Shown here in pieces: positions 54,831-63,348 of a DNA stretch of 64,000 nucleotides; the stretch's first letter is position 1, and each line of letters opens with the position of its first letter. Location of the stretch: NCBI RefSeq assembly GCF_025153455.1, contig NZ_JANZNT010000002.1, positions 1 to 64,000 of the forward strand. Reading direction: 5' to 3'. A program made the position numbers and the translations under genes. Source of the stretch: Sphingomonas sp. BGYR3. GTDB taxonomy: Bacteria; Pseudomonadota; Alphaproteobacteria; Sphingomonadales; Sphingomonadaceae. The notes under the pieces were generated by a model that was not told the DNA's origin, searched no databases, and worked only from the letters and a program-made list of their open reading frames with translations.

Positions 54831-56474
54831 TCAGCCAACCAGGCTTGGAATACCGCAGCGAAGGCCGCTCACCCTGACATCGGCTTCGCCATAGCGGATC
54901 CCCAGCGTTCCCGTCGCCAGATTGATCAGCCCGTCCAGTGCAGGACCAAGCGTGGCAAGCTGCTCGCCCACCGCAGCGGTCAGCTTTCCGGTGTCCAGCG
55001 CAATCAGCCCCGCGATTTCGGCGCGAAGATCGGCCTGCTGGATCAGGCTGGCGGTAACCCCCTGAATGGCGGTGCTGCTGACGACGGTGCGCACCGTGCG
55101 GTTATCGACATCCTGCCGATCGAACGTCAGGCGTTGCCATGGCTCCGCCGCGCCCAGATCGATGCGCGCCATGCCGGTCACGTCGATCAGCAGCGTATCC
55201 ACGATCCGTGCGCGCGACAGCGGGACGGGACGGGTGAAATCGTCAAAGGAGCGGATATCGGCACTTGCCAGCGCGATGCTGCCCGGGCTGGGCCGCGCCT
55301 CGATCGTCGCGAACTGGCCATTCGCCCCGCAATTCAGCCCGGCCAGCCGCGCCTCTGCCGAGGCAAGCTCGACGAACAGCGGCACCCGGACCGAAGCCAG
55401 GTTGGCAAGGCCGGGCAGCGCCGTCGGGGCGATGCGGCTGTCGATCAGCAGGCGGGCCTGAGCGGTGCGCAGGACGGGCGCGCCGTGATCGGTAATGGTG
55501 ATCCAGGGCGATTGTGCGGGGCGCTCGCCAATCGCCAGCTTCAGGCTGGTCGCACTCAGGCCGGGCAGCGTCGCGCCCAGATCGATATCGACCATGTGGC
55601 GATCCGATTGAAGCTGCGCCAGCATTGTCACCATCGACAGTGCGTTGACCCGCACCATGCCGGCCCCGCCGCTGTCCTGCCCCGACAGCGGCCCTGCGTC
55701 GATCAGCACGCCCAGCTTTTCCCCGCCGCCGCGCACATGGCTGGCCAGCGTGCGGATCCCGGCCGCTGCGGTTGCATCGCCGATGACATCGGCCAGCGCG
55801 CCAAGGCTCTGTTCGCCCGTCACAGCCGTATCCAGCACTGCGCCATAGTTGAGGTCGGTCAGGTTGGCGCGCACCTTCAGCGCGTCGAGATAGGCGATCA
55901 GGTCGATATCGGCCGCCGCAATCGCGCGGTAATCCAGCGCATTCAGCTGCACATTGCCGCCGGTCAGCGCGGACAGATAGGCGTTGAGCAACCCGTCATT
56001 GAGCGATGCAAGCCGCGATCCCACCGAAAATGCGGCATAATCCATGCGTGCCGCGGTTGCCGTGCGGGCAATCGCAACCCCCTGCCGGCCAAAGATCCGG
56101 GCAAAGAAGGTCGGGCTTTCGCTGGTCAGCGTGACGCGTGCTGCGTTGCCACCGATGGACCGGGCGGCAAAGCGCTCGGCGGCGGGCACTGCCGGATCGG
56201 GGCTGTAGCTGCCCGTGGTGACCGTGACCGTAACGGGTGCCGGCGATCCCGCACGGCTGACTGCGGTCTGCGCCTGAGCCGTGGCATTTGCGACGTCGGC
56301 GGCCGCGGCCAGTGCCGCGTCGTCTGCCAGGCTCTGAAGCCGCCGGGTTTCAAGCTGAACCGAGCCGATGTCGACGGCTAGCGCGGCAGAACCGATCAAT
56401 AATGGCATGGCAGCGCCAATCAGGACTGCGGTGCCGCCCCGCTCGTCGGCAAGGAGCCTGCGGAGCGAGCGCAT
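54831..56474 (-). CDS. TadG-like pilus assembly protein
   Basis: A 547-aa protein starting with a type IVb-like region: RRLLADERGGTAVLIGAAMPLLIGSAALAVDIG, a TadE/G-type membrane helix after a charged start. It continues with RLQSLADDAALAAAADVANA and a long periplasmic part rich in VTVTTGSYSPDP and similar strands, ending in IRYGEADVRVSGLRCG. No MIDAS-type DxSxS is visible, so it lacks the von Willebrand domain of some TadG proteins. Overlaps tadE by one base. Confidence 0.82.
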   Translation of the reverse strand: MRSLRRLLADERGGTAVLIGAAMPLLIGSAALAVDIGSVQLETRRLQSLADDAALAAAADVANATAQAQTAVSRAGSPAPVTVTVTTGSYSPDPAVPAAERFAARSIGGNAARVTLTSESPTFFARIFGRQGVAIARTATAARMDYAAFSVGSRLASLNDGLLNAYLSALTGGNVQLNALDYRAIAAADIDLIAYLDALKVRANLTDLNYGAVLDTAVTGEQSLGALADVIGDATAAAGIRTLASHVRGGGEKLGVLIDAGPLSGQDSGGAGMVRVNALSMVTMLAQLQSDRHMVDIDLGATLPGLSATSLKLAIGERPAQSPWITITDHGAPVLRTAQARLLIDSRIAPTALPGLANLASVRVPLFVELASAEARLAGLNCGANGQFATIEARPSPGSIALASADIRSFDDFTRPVPLSRARIVDTLLIDVTGMARIDLGAAEPWQRLTFDRQDVDNRTVRTVVSSTAIQGVTASLIQQADLRAEIAGLIALDTGKLTAAVGEQLATLGPALDGLINLATGTLGIRYGEADVRVSGLRCGIPSLVG

Positions 56475-56920
56475 CAGAGCAGGCCCGCGCGGTGCGCCAC
56501 CGCCCGGCGGCGGATCACGCGATCGGGAAACGGGATGACCGGCACCTGCAGCAGCGCGACGTCGCTGGCGTCTACCACGACCTCCACCGTCACGCGGGTG
56601 CCGGTTTCAGTGATGCTGCTGGAGACGCGGTCGGCCGCGACGCCGCCGGTGGACGCAGCGCCGGTCGTTACGCTCTCATTCGCCAGCATGGCCCGTTCGC
56701 TGGCCGTCATCCCGGCAATGCTTGCGCGGGCAGCGTCATTGGCCAGTTGCTGGGCATTGTGGGCAAGTAGGAAATACTGGCCATAGCCAAGCATCCCCAT
56801 CAGGAGCAGCGCCAGCACCGGCAGCAGCAGCGCAAATTCGATCAGCGCATTGCCGCGCCGATCACCGGCGCCTCCGGCAAGGGCGCTGCGCAACGCATGG
56901 ATGGGGCGGACGCGGTTCAT
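56474..56920 (-). CDS. TadE-like pseudopilin
   Basis: 148 aa: after RPIHALRSALAGGAGDRRGNALIEFALLLPVLALLLMGMLGYGQYFL, with the glutamate of GNALIEF, comes a short periplasmic domain with a TadE pattern (SITETGTRVTVEVVVDASDVALLQ). The pseudopilin form is processed by a prepilin peptidase. It is the first of the pair tadE-tadG; the core tad machinery is not in this window. Confidence 0.85.
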   Translation of the reverse strand: MNRVRPIHALRSALAGGAGDRRGNALIEFALLLPVLALLLMGMLGYGQYFLLAHNAQQLANDAARASIAGMTASERAMLANESVTTGAASTGGVAADRVSSSITETGTRVTVEVVVDASDVALLQVPVIPFPDRVIRRRAVAHRAGLL

Positions 56921-56977
56921 GCCGCTCTTTTACCCGCCGGGCTGTTGCCGAGCGGTGACGGGCGCATGGCTGACCAA

Positions 56978-57001
56978 GCGCGCGATTCGCGTATCGCGCG
57001 C
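56978..57001. promoter_or_regulatory. 9-bp inverted repeat containing GATTC, upstream of tadE
   Basis: GCGCGCGAT (56978-56986) and ATCGCGCGC (56993-57001) pair perfectly across TCGCGT. The loop edge contains GATTC, a CcrM methylation site (GANTC). It lies about 60-80 bases ahead of the tadE start and about 70 bases past the gcrA stop, both on the minus strand. A second dyad, GGGAAAC-TACGTA-TTTCCC, lies at 57036-57054. Confidence 0.4.
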
Positions 57002-57069
57002 CGTGGCTATTCGGCCAGTTCAGCGTGCTGCGACAGGGAAACTACGTATTTCCCGCAGCCAGGGTGCCT

Positions 57070-57768
57070 TTAGCGGACGCGGGGACCGCCATAGGGCATA
57101 GGCGGCGGCGGACGCCGGTCGCGCCGGGGCAGCTGCGCCTGATAGGCGTGGCCGCAATGGTCGACGCAATAGGGGAAACCCGGATTCACCTTGTCGCCGC
57201 AAAAGTGGAAATCCGGTTCGCCGGGATGCCCGATCGGCCATTTGCAGATCTTGTCATTGAGATCGAGCAGCGTCGTCTTGCCCGCAATGGCATCGCTTGG
57301 CCGGGCGGGGACCAGGCGGCGGGGCGGGGCGGGCTGCGACGGAGCGGTCTGTTCGCCGGGATTCTGACGAAGAAAGCCGCCCGGGCCGATGGAGCGCAAT
57401 TCGGGCTGGGGCTTGGGCTCTGGCGCCACCTTTTCCTGCACGGGCGCAGCAACCGGCGCGGGCGCTGGCGCCTCCGGCTTGGGCAACGGCACCTTTGCAG
57501 GCTTGGCGGCCTTTTCCACCGGCGCTGCTACGGGCGGCGCAGCGGGGGCGGCGGGAGCGGCGGCCGCTGCCGGTGCTGCCTTCGCTGCCTTTGCCTCCGG
57601 ATCGTTCGGCTTGACCGGCGATGGCCGCGGCTTGAGACCCAGGCGGTGCGCCTTGCCGATCACGGCGTTGCGGCTGATGCCGCCCAGCTCTTCCGCGATC
57701 TGGCTGGCGGTCATGCCCGATGCCCACATCCGGGTCAGCGTTTCAATGCGTTCTTCGGTCCAGCTCAT
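57070..57768 (-). CDS. gcrA: GcrA cell-cycle regulator
   Basis: GcrA is an alphaproteobacterial sigma-70 cofactor that activates promoters with methylated GANTC sites. The N-terminus WTEERIETLTRMWASGMTASQIAEELGGISRNAVIGKAHRLGL is the defining HTH. The middle 100 residues are Pro/Ala-rich and low-complexity. The end CKWPIGHPGEPDFHFCGDKVNPGFPYCVDHCGHAYQ has the conserved cysteines of the RNA-polymerase-binding part. Length 232 aa. Divergent from the ABC permease gene. Confidence 0.95.
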   Translation of the reverse strand: MSWTEERIETLTRMWASGMTASQIAEELGGISRNAVIGKAHRLGLKPRPSPVKPNDPEAKAAKAAPAAAAAPAAPAAPPVAAPVEKAAKPAKVPLPKPEAPAPAPVAAPVQEKVAPEPKPQPELRSIGPGGFLRQNPGEQTAPSQPAPPRRLVPARPSDAIAGKTTLLDLNDKICKWPIGHPGEPDFHFCGDKVNPGFPYCVDHCGHAYQAQLPRRDRRPPPPMPYGGPRVR

Positions 57769-57830
57769 TCCAAAATCCGTTCCATCGCCTAACTTGCAGG
57801 CGCTATCCCATCCGACTAGGCGAAGGCGCC

Positions 57831-58670
57831 ATGCACCACCAGCCCGAAAATCGTCCCTTTGTCCCGCCCATGCTGCCAGAGCCGGGCGTCGCGGTGATTC
57901 GTCAGGTCAACTGGGGTGGCCTCAAGACCCTTTATATCAAGGAGGTGCGCCGTTTCTTCAAGGTGCAGCTCCAGACGATCTGGGCGCCGGCGGTCACCAC
58001 GCTGCTCTTTCTCATCATTTTCACCGTCGCGCTGGGCGGATCGGGGCGGCAGGTGATGGGCGTGCCCTTTGCCGAGTTCATCGCGCCTGGCCTGATCGTG
58101 ATGGGGATGCTGCAGAATGCGTTCGCCAATTCGAGCTTTTCGCTGCTTGTGGGCAAGATTCAGGGCACGATCGTCGATTATCTGATGCCTCCTCTTTCCA
58201 CCGCCGAGCTGCTGGCCGCGCTGGTCGGCGGGGCAGTGACGCGCGCGGTGCTGGTCGGCGGGGCGGTGTGGATCGCGATGGCCGTCTGGGGCGTCGATGT
58301 GTGGCCGCGCCATCCGCTGGCCATGATCTGGTTCGGGCTGATGGGCTCCATCCTGCTGGCGCTGATGGGTGTGATGACGTCGATCTGGGCGGAAAAGTTC
58401 GATCATGCAGCTGCGGTCACCAATTTCGTGGTCGCGCCGCTCGCCCTGCTTTCCGGCACCTTTTATTCGGTCGAGGCGCTGTCGCCGACCTTCCGCGCGA
58501 TCAGCCATGGCAATCCCTTCTTCTATATCATCTCCGGCTTCCGGTACGGCTTTCTGGAGCGCGCGGATTCGGACGTGACGCTGGGCGCGGCGCTGCTGCT
58601 GGCGATCAACATCGGCATGGCGATCGCGGCCTATGCCCTGTTGCGCAGCGGGTGGAAGACGAAGAACTGA
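57831..58670 (+). CDS. ABC-2 type transporter permease
   Basis: Six transmembrane segments in 279 aa, with the ABC-2 pattern IKEVRRFFKVQLQTIWAPAVTTLLFLIIFTVAL at the start and FYSVEALSPTFRAISHGNPFFYIISGFRYGFLERADSD before the last helix. This is the YadH-like family, usually paired with an ATPase encoded directly next to it. No ATPase gene is adjacent here. The start at 57831 is the ATG after the gcrA promoter space. Confidence 0.88.
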   Translation: MHHQPENRPFVPPMLPEPGVAVIRQVNWGGLKTLYIKEVRRFFKVQLQTIWAPAVTTLLFLIIFTVALGGSGRQVMGVPFAEFIAPGLIVMGMLQNAFANSSFSLLVGKIQGTIVDYLMPPLSTAELLAALVGGAVTRAVLVGGAVWIAMAVWGVDVWPRHPLAMIWFGLMGSILLALMGVMTSIWAEKFDHAAAVTNFVVAPLALLSGTFYSVEALSPTFRAISHGNPFFYIISGFRYGFLERADSDVTLGAALLLAINIGMAIAAYALLRSGWKTKN

Positions 58671-58716
58671 CGCGGTGTTGACGCGCCATGGCCGATCCCT
58701 GTAAATCCCCGCTCCG

Positions 58717-58742
58717 GGCGGCCGGATTGGGCCGCCTTTTTT
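58717..58742 (+). terminator. Rho-independent terminator of the ABC permease gene
   Basis: GGCGGCC and GGCCGCC pair around a 6-base loop, followed by six T, 47 bases after the permease stop. Confidence 0.85.
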
Positions 58743-58796
58743 CGTTCTGACCGGAGTCCCGTTCGACCCGTTTCGTTTGAAGGAGGAGCAGTTCCC

Positions 58797-59993
58797 ATGA
58801 CTATCACCCCGCTCATGCCCGTCTATCCGCGGTGCGATGTGCGTCCGGTGCGAGGCGAGGGCTGCTACCTGATCGGCGAGCGCGGCGAGCGGTATCTGGA
58901 TTTCGCCAGCGGCATCGCGGTCAACGCGCTGGGTCACAGCCACCCGCACCTGATCAAGGCGATCCAGGAACAGGCGGCCACGCTGATGCACGTCAGCAAC
59001 CTGTATGGATCGCCGCAGGGCGAGGCGCTGGCCAAGCGGATCGTCGACAACTGCTTTGCCGACACGGTGTTCTTCACCAATTCGGGGGCAGAGGCGGTGG
59101 AATGCGCGATCAAGACCGCGCGCCGTTACCACTACGCCAATGGCAATCCGCAGCGGCATACGCTGATCACGTTCAACAACGCCTTTCACGGGCGGACGCT
59201 GGGCACGATCAGCGCGACCAATCAGGCCAAGATGCGCGACGGGTTCGAGCCGCTGCTGCCCGGTTTCGCCTATGCCCCGTTCAACGATCTGGATGCCGCG
59301 CTGGCGCTGATCGACGATCATACCGCCGGGTTCCTGGTCGAAACGGTGCAGGGCGAAGGCGGCGTTGCCGCCGGCACGGAAGCGTTCATCCAGGGGCTGC
59401 GCAAGGCGGCGGACGAGCATGGCCTGCTGCTGGTGCTGGACGAGGTGCAGTGCGGTTATGGCCGCACCGGCAAGTTCTGGGCGCATGAGCATTACGGCGT
59501 GAAGCCGGACATCCTGGCGTCGGCAAAGGGCATTGGCGGCGGGTTTCCGCTGGGCGCGTGCCTGGCCACGGAGGAAGCAGCCAAGGGCATGGTCGCCGGC
59601 ACGCATGGTTCCACCTATGGCGGCAATCCGCTAGCCATGGCGGCGGGCAATGCGATCCTCGACGTGATGCTGGAGCCGGGGTTCCTTGAGCATGTCAGCG
59701 CGATGAGTGACCGTCTGCGTGCATCGCTGGCGCAGATGATTCCCAATCACGATCATCTGTTCGGCGAACTGCGCGGGCTGGGCCTGATGGCAGGGGTGAA
59801 GCTGAAGGAACCGGCGGTTGCCCGCGATTTCGTGGCCCATATGCGCGATCATCACGGGCTGCTGACCGTTGCGGCGGGCGAGAATGTCGTGCGCATCCTG
59901 CCCCCGCTGGTGATCGAGGAAAGCCATATTGCCGAGGCGGTGGAAAAGATGAGTGCCGCCGCCCGCAGCTATGCATTGCCTGTAGCCGCCTGA
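58797..59993 (+). CDS. argD: Acetylornithine aminotransferase
   Basis: ArgD transaminates N-acetylglutamate semialdehyde in arginine synthesis, using PLP. The class III aminotransferase pattern is present: [78 protein letters not shown] (PLP lysine in SAKG) and [12 protein letters not shown]. 398 aa. GGAGGAG precedes the ATG. ArgF follows after a repeat-bearing gap of 91 bases. Confidence 0.95.
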   Translation: MTITPLMPVYPRCDVRPVRGEGCYLIGERGERYLDFASGIAVNALGHSHPHLIKAIQEQAATLMHVSNLYGSPQGEALAKRIVDNCFADTVFFTNSGAEAVECAIKTARRYHYANGNPQRHTLITFNNAFHGRTLGTISATNQAKMRDGFEPLLPGFAYAPFNDLDAALALIDDHTAGFLVETVQGEGGVAAGTEAFIQGLRKAADEHGLLLVLDEVQCGYGRTGKFWAHEHYGVKPDILASAKGIGGGFPLGACLATEEAAKGMVAGTHGSTYGGNPLAMAAGNAILDVMLEPGFLEHVSAMSDRLRASLAQMIPNHDHLFGELRGLGLMAGVKLKEPAVARDFVAHMRDHHGLLTVAAGENVVRILPPLVIEESHIAEAVEKMSAAARSYALPVAA

Positions 59994-60003
59994 AATCCAT
60001 GGC

Positions 60004-60076
60004 GTTCCTGCCAGCGCAGGAACCCAGAGCCCAGCGCCGGACCGTTACCACGCTGGGCTCCTGCTTTCGCAGGAGC
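60004..60076. repeat. Nested inverted repeats between argD and argF
   Basis: Three stems lie together: GTTCCTGC/GCAGGAAC (60004-60023), GAGCCCAGCG/CGCTGGGCTC (60027-60036 with 60051-60060) and GCTCCTGC/GCAGGAGC (60057-60076). The first and third are near-copies. The overall shape is cloverleaf-like, as in repetitive extragenic elements. No T-run follows any stem. Confidence 0.75.
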
Positions 60077-60084
60077 ACCGTTTC

Positions 60085-61008
60085 ATGACCGTTCGTCACT
60101 TTACCGACCTGTCCGATGCCGGACCCGATGCCATTGCCGCGATGCTGGCCGACGCGCTGGACCGCAAGCGGGCGCGGGCCGGCTTGCCCAAGGGCGCGCC
60201 CGATGCCGATGCGCCGCTGGCCGGGCGCACTTTGGCCATGGTGTTCGAAAAGAATTCGACGCGGACCCGCGTGTCGTTCGACATCGCGATCCGCCAGCTT
60301 GGCGGGACGCCCGTCATCCTTGACGCAGGCACCAGCCAGCTTGGCCGCGGCGAGACGGTGGCGGATACCGCCCGGGTCCTGTCCGGTTATTGCGATGCCA
60401 TCATGGTGCGCACTGACGATCATGCCAAGTTGATGGAAATGGCCGAATACGCCTCGGTCCCGGTCATCAACGGCCTGACCGACCAGTCGCATCCGTGCCA
60501 GATCATGGCGGACCTTCTGACGATCATCGAGGCGGGCAAGACGCTGCCCGGCCTGAAGGTTGCGTGGCTGGGCGACGGCAACAACGTCCTTCATTCGATT
60601 GTCGAGGCGGGCGGCCTGATGCAGTTCGACGTCGTCGCTGCCTGTCCGGCCGGATATGATCCCGACCCGGCCGTGCTGGCCGCCGCCAATGGCCGCGCCC
60701 GCGTGACCCGCGATCCGGCGGAGGCAGCGACCGGCGCCGACGTCATCGTCACCGACACCTGGATTTCCATGGGACAGGCCCATGCCGAGGCCAAGCTGGC
60801 GGCGATGATGCCGTATCAGGTGACCGAGGCGCTGATGGCAAAGGCAAAGGGCGATGCGATCTTTCTGCACTGCCTGCCCGCGCATCGCGGCGAGGAAGTG
60901 ACCGATGCCGTGATCGACGGGCCGCAATCGCGCATCTGGCCCGAGGCGGAGAACCGCCTGCACGCCCAGAAGTCGGTCCTTCGCTGGTGCTTCGGCCAGT
61001 TGGGGTGA
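60085..61008 (+). CDS. argF: Ornithine carbamoyltransferase
   Basis: ArgF joins carbamoyl phosphate and ornithine to citrulline. The carbamoyl-phosphate site is visible as [20 protein letters not shown], the ornithine-site pattern as [12 protein letters not shown], and the [11 protein letters not shown] motif near the end. 307 aa. It ends close to a dyad that lies within the hslO promoter. Confidence 0.97.
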   Translation: MTVRHFTDLSDAGPDAIAAMLADALDRKRARAGLPKGAPDADAPLAGRTLAMVFEKNSTRTRVSFDIAIRQLGGTPVILDAGTSQLGRGETVADTARVLSGYCDAIMVRTDDHAKLMEMAEYASVPVINGLTDQSHPCQIMADLLTIIEAGKTLPGLKVAWLGDGNNVLHSIVEAGGLMQFDVVAACPAGYDPDPAVLAAANGRARVTRDPAEAATGADVIVTDTWISMGQAHAEAKLAAMMPYQVTEALMAKAKGDAIFLHCLPAHRGEEVTDAVIDGPQSRIWPEAENRLHAQKSVLRWCFGQLG

Positions 61009-61037
61009 GTTGAAGCAATAATCTTGCTTCACTATAT
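61009..61037 (+). promoter_or_regulatory. Candidate RpoH promoter of hslO with embedded dyad
   Basis: GTTGAA (61009-61014) and ACTATAT (61031-61037) resemble the alphaproteobacterial RpoH elements. The perfect inverted repeat GAAGCAA-TAATC-TTGCTTC (61012-61030) fills the space between them. It may be an operator, or a weak argF transcription stop. Confidence 0.45.
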
Positions 61038-61090
61038 CGCGTTCAACAGTCCTTAACCCGTTCGCCCGACGTGAACGGCGGAGAACCCCC

Positions 61091-61999
61091 GTGACCGACA
61101 CCCAATCCCCCGATCTCGATCGCGCGATCGGTTTCACCCTGCCGGATCGTCATGCCCGTGGCCGTATTGCCCGTCTGGGCCCGGTGATGGACGAGATCCT
61201 GGCCGCTCATGCCTATCCGCCGGCGATCGAGAAGTTGCTGGCGGAGGCGCTGGTGCTGACCGCGCTGCTTGGCTCCACGCTCAAGGATGCGGGCGGGCAG
61301 CTGACCCTGCAGGCGCAGACGGAAAGCGGCATCGTGTCGCTGCTGGTTTGCGATTACCAGGGCGGGGCCGTGCGCGGCTATGTGCAATATGACGCCGACC
61401 GGCTGGCCGAGGCGCCGGGCGATCCGACGCTGATGGCGCTGTTCGGCACCGGCTATCTGGCGATCACGTTCGACCAGGCGGCGACGGGCGAGCGGTATCA
61501 GGGCATCGTGCCGCTGGACGGTGCGACGCTGGCCGATGCGGCGCAAAGCTATTTCCTGCAATCCGAGCAGATCCCCAGCCTGATCCGGCTGGCGGTGGCG
61601 CGCGGCGTCGATGGCGGCATGATCGGTGGCGGCCTGTTCCTTCAGCACCTGCCGGAGGGCGAGGAGGGGCGTGAGCGACTGCACGTGCGCGACGATCACC
61701 CCGAATGGCAGCATGTCGAGACGCTGGCTGCGACGATGGGCCCGGACGAACTGACCGACCTGTCGGCTTCGTTCGAAACGCTGATCTGGCGCCTGTTCAA
61801 CGAGGAGCGGGAAGTGCGCACGCTGGCGGCGGTCGACCTGTCCAAGGGGTGCCGCTGCAATGCCGACTATATCGGCCAGGTGATCGCGAAGTTCCCGGTC
61901 GAGGATCGTGCACACATGGCCGATGAGCAGGGCGTGATTACCGTCGATTGCGCCTTTTGCGCGCGCAAGTTTCCGGTGCCGGCCGATCTGGCGGTGTGA
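61091..61999 (+). CDS. hslO: Hsp33 redox-regulated holdase chaperone
   Basis: Hsp33 senses oxidative heat stress through a C-terminal zinc site and binds unfolded proteins when oxidised. The N-terminal domain has LVLTALLGSTLKDAGGQLTLQAQ and GGAVRGYVQYD. The four zinc cysteines are in KGCRCN and CAFCARK near residues 255-295. Length 302 aa. It is the third gene of the argD-argF-hslO cluster, with its own candidate heat-shock promoter. Confidence 0.96.
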   Translation: MTDTQSPDLDRAIGFTLPDRHARGRIARLGPVMDEILAAHAYPPAIEKLLAEALVLTALLGSTLKDAGGQLTLQAQTESGIVSLLVCDYQGGAVRGYVQYDADRLAEAPGDPTLMALFGTGYLAITFDQAATGERYQGIVPLDGATLADAAQSYFLQSEQIPSLIRLAVARGVDGGMIGGGLFLQHLPEGEEGRERLHVRDDHPEWQHVETLAATMGPDELTDLSASFETLIWRLFNEEREVRTLAAVDLSKGCRCNADYIGQVIAKFPVEDRAHMADEQGVITVDCAFCARKFPVPADLAV

Positions 62000-62072
62000 C
62001 CACCGGATTTTTGCCGCACCGGACGGGGCAGTATCGGGTATAGTCGCAACGACTGGCAGGATGGGCAGGAGC

Positions 62073-62504
62073 ATGGCAATGATGCGGCGCCGGCGATGGA
62101 TGACGGCTGTGGGCGGCTTCATGCTGGGCGCCACTGGCGTGATGGCGGCCGTTCCCGCCGCTGCGCCGGGGGTTCTGGCATCACTTGAGGCGGGCCAATG
62201 GGAACTGGTCGAACGGGGCGATACGCCCAGTCGCCGGCTGGTGTGCATCGGCAACCGTACTCAGCTGATCCAGATCCGTCATGCCGGCGTGGTGTGTCGG
62301 CAGCAGTTGATGACCGACGACATGCAGGAAACGACGGTGCATTACCTGTGCCCCGGCACCGGAGAAGGGCATACCACCATTCGGGCGGTGACGCCGCGTT
62401 CCGCGGTGATCGAGACGCAGGGGTTGGTGAACGGCGTTCCGTTTCAGCTGAACGTGGAGGCGCGGCGGATCGGCGCATGCCCGGTGCCAAAGCGCGGCCG
62501 TTAA
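62073..62504 (+). CDS. Hypothetical secreted protein (DUF3617-like)
   Basis: 143 aa with a signal peptide (TAVGGFMLGATGVMAAVPAAA) and a body (GQWELVERGDTPSRRLVCIGNR, VCRQQLMTDDMQETTVHYLCPGTGEGHT, NVEARRIGACP) resembling DUF3617-type periplasmic proteins with two disulfides. Start at 62073 follows GGGCAGGAG. The function is unknown. It lies between hslO and queC and has its own terminator. Confidence 0.65.
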   Translation: MAMMRRRRWMTAVGGFMLGATGVMAAVPAAAPGVLASLEAGQWELVERGDTPSRRLVCIGNRTQLIQIRHAGVVCRQQLMTDDMQETTVHYLCPGTGEGHTTIRAVTPRSAVIETQGLVNGVPFQLNVEARRIGACPVPKRGR

Positions 62505-62585
62505 TCCGGCGTTTAGGCGAACGGCATAGGATGGTTGGCGTGCGAGGGATCGCACGTTCATCCCCTTTGACGTTCCCAAGCAAAT

Positions 62586-62609
62586 GGGCCGCTTCGGCGG
62601 CCCTTTTTT
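62586..62609 (+). terminator. Rho-independent terminator with UUCG loop
   Basis: GGGCCGC, a TTCG tetraloop and GCGGCCC, then six T. It is 80 bases after the hypothetical gene and 44 bases before queC. Confidence 0.92.
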
Positions 62610-62652
62610 GCGTGGTTGCGGTCCGCGCGCCTTGGGCGTAGCGACGGGCGTC

Positions 62653-63345
62653 ATGACCGAACAGCCGATTGCCGTTGCCCTGTTGTCCGGGGGCCTGGAT
62701 TCCATGGTGTCTGCCGCGCGGGCACGGGCGGACGGGTATCGTCTGCTGGCGCTGTCCATCGATTACAACCAGCGGCATCAGGTCGAGCTGGCCGCGGCAC
62801 GGCGGATCGCGGCGGCACTGGGGGCGGAGCGGCACATCATCCTGCCGCTTGACCTTCGCCAGTTCGGCGGTTCCGCGCTGACCAGCGATATCGACGTGCC
62901 CAAGGATGGCGTCGGCCCCGGCATCCCGGTGACCTATGTGCCCGCCCGCAACACCATTTTCCTGAGCCTGGCGCTGGGCTGGGCCGAGGCAGCGGGCGCG
63001 CGCGACCTGTTCATCGGGGTCAATGCACTGGATTATTCGGGCTATCCCGATTGCCGGCCGGAGTTCATTGCGGGGTTCGAGGGGCTGGCCGAACTGGCGA
63101 CCAAGGCGGGGGTGGACGGGCATCCGTTCCGCATCCATGCCCCGCTGCAGCACATGACAAAGGCCGATATCGTGCGCGAGGCGGCGGCGCTTGGCCTGGA
63201 TGCGGGGATGAGCTGGTCGTGTTACGATCCCGTGCCGGGCGGCCTGCATTGCGGCCTGTGCGACAGTTGCCGGTTGCGGATGAAGGGGTTCGAGGAAGCG
63301 GGCCTGCCCGATCCGACCGGCTATGCGACGCGGCCCGGGGCCTGA
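62653..63345 (+). CDS. queC: 7-cyano-7-deazaguanine synthase QueC
   Basis: QueC converts 7-carboxy-7-deazaguanine to preQ0 with ATP and ammonia, on the way to queuosine in tRNA. The N-type ATP-pyrophosphatase motif LLSGGLDSM is at residues 9-17, and the zinc cysteines appear in [20 protein letters not shown] near 195-215. Start at 62653 ([14 protein letters not shown]). QueE follows 3 bases later. Confidence 0.95.
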   Translation: MTEQPIAVALLSGGLDSMVSAARARADGYRLLALSIDYNQRHQVELAAARRIAAALGAERHIILPLDLRQFGGSALTSDIDVPKDGVGPGIPVTYVPARNTIFLSLALGWAEAAGARDLFIGVNALDYSGYPDCRPEFIAGFEGLAELATKAGVDGHPFRIHAPLQHMTKADIVREAAALGLDAGMSWSCYDPVPGGLHCGLCDSCRLRMKGFEEAGLPDPTGYATRPGA

Positions 63346-63348
63346 ACG

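Noticed and set aside
54831..56920. Complete tad pilus locus
   Set aside because: Only TadE- and TadG-like genes are present; the ATPase, secretin and prepilin genes are absent from the window.
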